DNA from: an uncultured Pirellula sp.
Lineage (GTDB): Bacteria; Planctomycetota; Planctomycetia; Pirellulales; Pirellulaceae
Direction: 5' to 3'
Length of the DNA stretch: 7,304 nt
Assembly (NCBI GenBank): GCA_903892365.1
Contig: CAITIF010000175.1
Coordinates: 1 to 7,304 of the forward strand
The notes under the pieces are model-generated. The model was given only the letters and a program-made list of their open reading frames with translations. It made no database searches and was not told the origin of the DNA. Position numbers and translations under genes: made by a program. Of this stretch, positions 6,407-7,304 are shown in pieces. Positions within the stretch are counted from its first letter, which is position 1. The number at the start of each line of letters is the position of its first letter.

Positions 6407-6943
6407 TTATTGGGCTTTGGGGTAGGAATTGGGATCGAAAATGGGAGGCAGTTTGAGACGTAACCCTCGAATGGTGAGCCAGCCCAACATGTCGTTTTGC
6501 ACACTCGCTCGTCCGCGATCCGAAGCAAGCAATTTGGTGATAGCTGGAAGCTGAAAATCGTCGGATCTCCACTGAGCATTTCCAGTTAGTTTGGGGATCG
6601 ATTGTTCCAGCGTAGCGGCCGCCACGGACTGGGCATCGAATTGACTCGCTTGATCGAAACTGCTACGCAACTTTGCTAGTTCCGCAAATTTGGTCGAGTC
6701 TGCGTTCGAATCCACCATGAACTTTTCCAATCGATCGTAGCGAGCTTTCAGTTCCAATGAGGCGTTCGGCCAGAGCGAACGTACCTGCTCCAGCCGATTC
6801 ATGATCACTTGGAAACGATATCCCATGCCAAAAGTAACCGCGCTCAATAGTACTAAAATCGGCACAAAGCAAATTACGAAAACGCGACCAGGGATACCGC
6901 GTGCTTTCTTCGTACCGTCTTGTTCTATGGCGCCGGAACTCAC
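6407..6943 (-). CDS. Single-pass membrane protein of unknown function, perhaps LemA-like
   Basis: A 178-residue protein I cannot assign with confidence. It has a short polar, basic N-terminus (1-20), one membrane segment (about 21-43, VFVICFVPILVLLSAVTFG), then a helical region (about 44-118) and a C-terminal part ending LPPIFDPNSYPKAQ. The N-in single-pass layout would put most of it outside the cytoplasm. The pattern after the membrane segment (MNRLEQVRSLW...LELKARYDRLEKFM at 48-76) recalls the LemA family's start, where a tryptophan and an R-x-D-L motif follow the anchor, and the length is close to LemA's. The match is too weak for a call. The GTG start at 6943-6941 overlaps the upstream TGA as GTGA, so translation is probably coupled. 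holB follows after 11 bases. Confidence 0.75.
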   Translation of the reverse strand: MSSGAIEQDGTKKARGIPGRVFVICFVPILVLLSAVTFGMGYRFQVIMNRLEQVRSLWPNASLELKARYDRLEKFMVDSNADSTKFAELAKLRSSFDQASQFDAQSVAAATLEQSIPKLTGNAQWRSDDFQLPAITKLLASDRGRASVQNDMLGWLTIRGLRLKLPPIFDPNSYPKAQ

Positions 6944-7304
6944 GCTAGACTGCCACCGTGAATCTTGTAGCCTTCCAGCTGTTTTGTTTCCTCGACGACA
7001 CTGCTACCGTCTGGGGTTTCATCGGATTTGATATTGAACCAAGATTCTTCGAACTTGACGAAGCCTGCTTCCCCACGTGCTCCGCGCTTCATGGCGACGT
7101 TCGTGGTAAGTGCAATGACGGCGTCTGCCATAGCAACTTCTGGATAGCACTTGGGGCGGTTGCTAGGGTCTGGGTTTCGGATGCAATAAGCCCAGTGCTC
7201 GATCTCTTCGGTGTAACCACGGCTGACAGGGCCAGCTGCGGCAGCGGCCTTGGCGACGGGTGCGGAAGATCCACCGCTTGCTTGCGTATCCAAAGCGTAG
7301 CCAC
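6940..7304 (-). CDS. Gfo/Idh/MocA family oxidoreductase, C-terminal part (cut by right edge)
   Basis: The frame is open to the window edge, so only the last 120 or so residues are present. The decisive stretch is RGYTEEIEHWAYCIRNPDP, followed by RPKCYPEVAMADAVIALTTN and a closing FKFEESWF-type segment. This is the typical C-terminus of the NAD(P)-dependent Gfo/Idh/MocA oxidoreductases that are abundant in planctomycetes. The NAD-binding Rossmann domain and catalytic residues would lie outside the window, so substrate and activity cannot be judged. An Ala-rich run (KAAAAAGP) precedes the conserved block and is probably a linker or loop. A TTG at 7293 is not the start: in-frame codons (GYA) continue upstream to the edge. 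The stop overlaps the next gene's GTG start by four bases, making this the upstream gene of a unit that ends in holB. Confidence 0.88.
   Translation of the reverse strand, partial: GYALDTQASGGSSAPVAKAAAAAGPVSRGYTEEIEHWAYCIRNPDPSNRPKCYPEVAMADAVIALTTNVAMKRGARGEAGFVKFEESWFNIKSDETPDGSSVVEETKQLEGYKIHGGSLA

Noticed and set aside
6396..6572. 59-residue N-terminal extension of HolB
   Set aside because: It overlaps the coding end of the upstream gene, resembles no delta-prime N-terminus, and a GGAG site precedes the ATG at 6395.
1..7304. Search for mobile elements, CRISPR arrays, tRNA or rRNA genes
   Set aside because: No transposase or integrase motifs, no regularly spaced repeats and no tRNA-like cloverleaf were seen by eye.

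Overview
The window is ordinary bacterial chromosome of about 50% GC. Its gene content points to Planctomycetes, probably the Pirellula/Rhodopirellula side. The main clues are the C-terminus of a planctomycete-style Gfo/Idh/MocA oxidoreductase, a very large lipoprotein-like alpha/beta hydrolase, secreted proteins of mixed domain make-up, and patchy use of Shine-Dalgarno sites. This placement is inferred from protein style, since no rRNA or other taxonomic marker is present. I see no mobile element, tRNA, CRISPR array or phage gene.

Layout from left to right. Positions 1-209 hold no confident gene; a short minus-strand frame starting at 62 and running off the left edge is only a candidate. Next is a minus-strand pair, transcribed right to left: a membrane-anchored alpha/beta hydrolase (453-2702), then yidD (210-437) 15 bases downstream. 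A 152-base divergent intergenic region with a 6+6 inverted repeat separates this pair from two plus-strand genes for exported proteins. The first is a PstS-like substrate-binding protein (2855-3976) with a perfect AGGAGG site. The second is a PDZ / YbaY-like / DUF4214-like protein (4074-5342). An 11-bp bulged stem-loop lies between them.

The right side is a minus-strand operon, again read right to left: a Gfo/Idh/MocA oxidoreductase cut by the window edge (6940-7304), a single-pass membrane protein of unknown function (6407-6943), and holB, the delta-prime subunit of the DNA polymerase III clamp loader (5343-6395). The first two overlap by four bases (GTGA) and the last two are 11 bases apart. 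holB and the PDZ gene converge with no base between their stop codons. A strong hairpin inside the 3' end of holB sits where a terminator for the PDZ transcript would be expected.

Functionally the window mixes housekeeping (HolB, YidD) with envelope or periplasmic proteins. I found no clear undescribed system. The most interesting items are the three-domain PDZ protein, the terminator-like hairpin embedded in holB, the ~370-residue unassigned N-terminal region of the hydrolase, and the possible distant LemA relationship of the membrane protein before holB.
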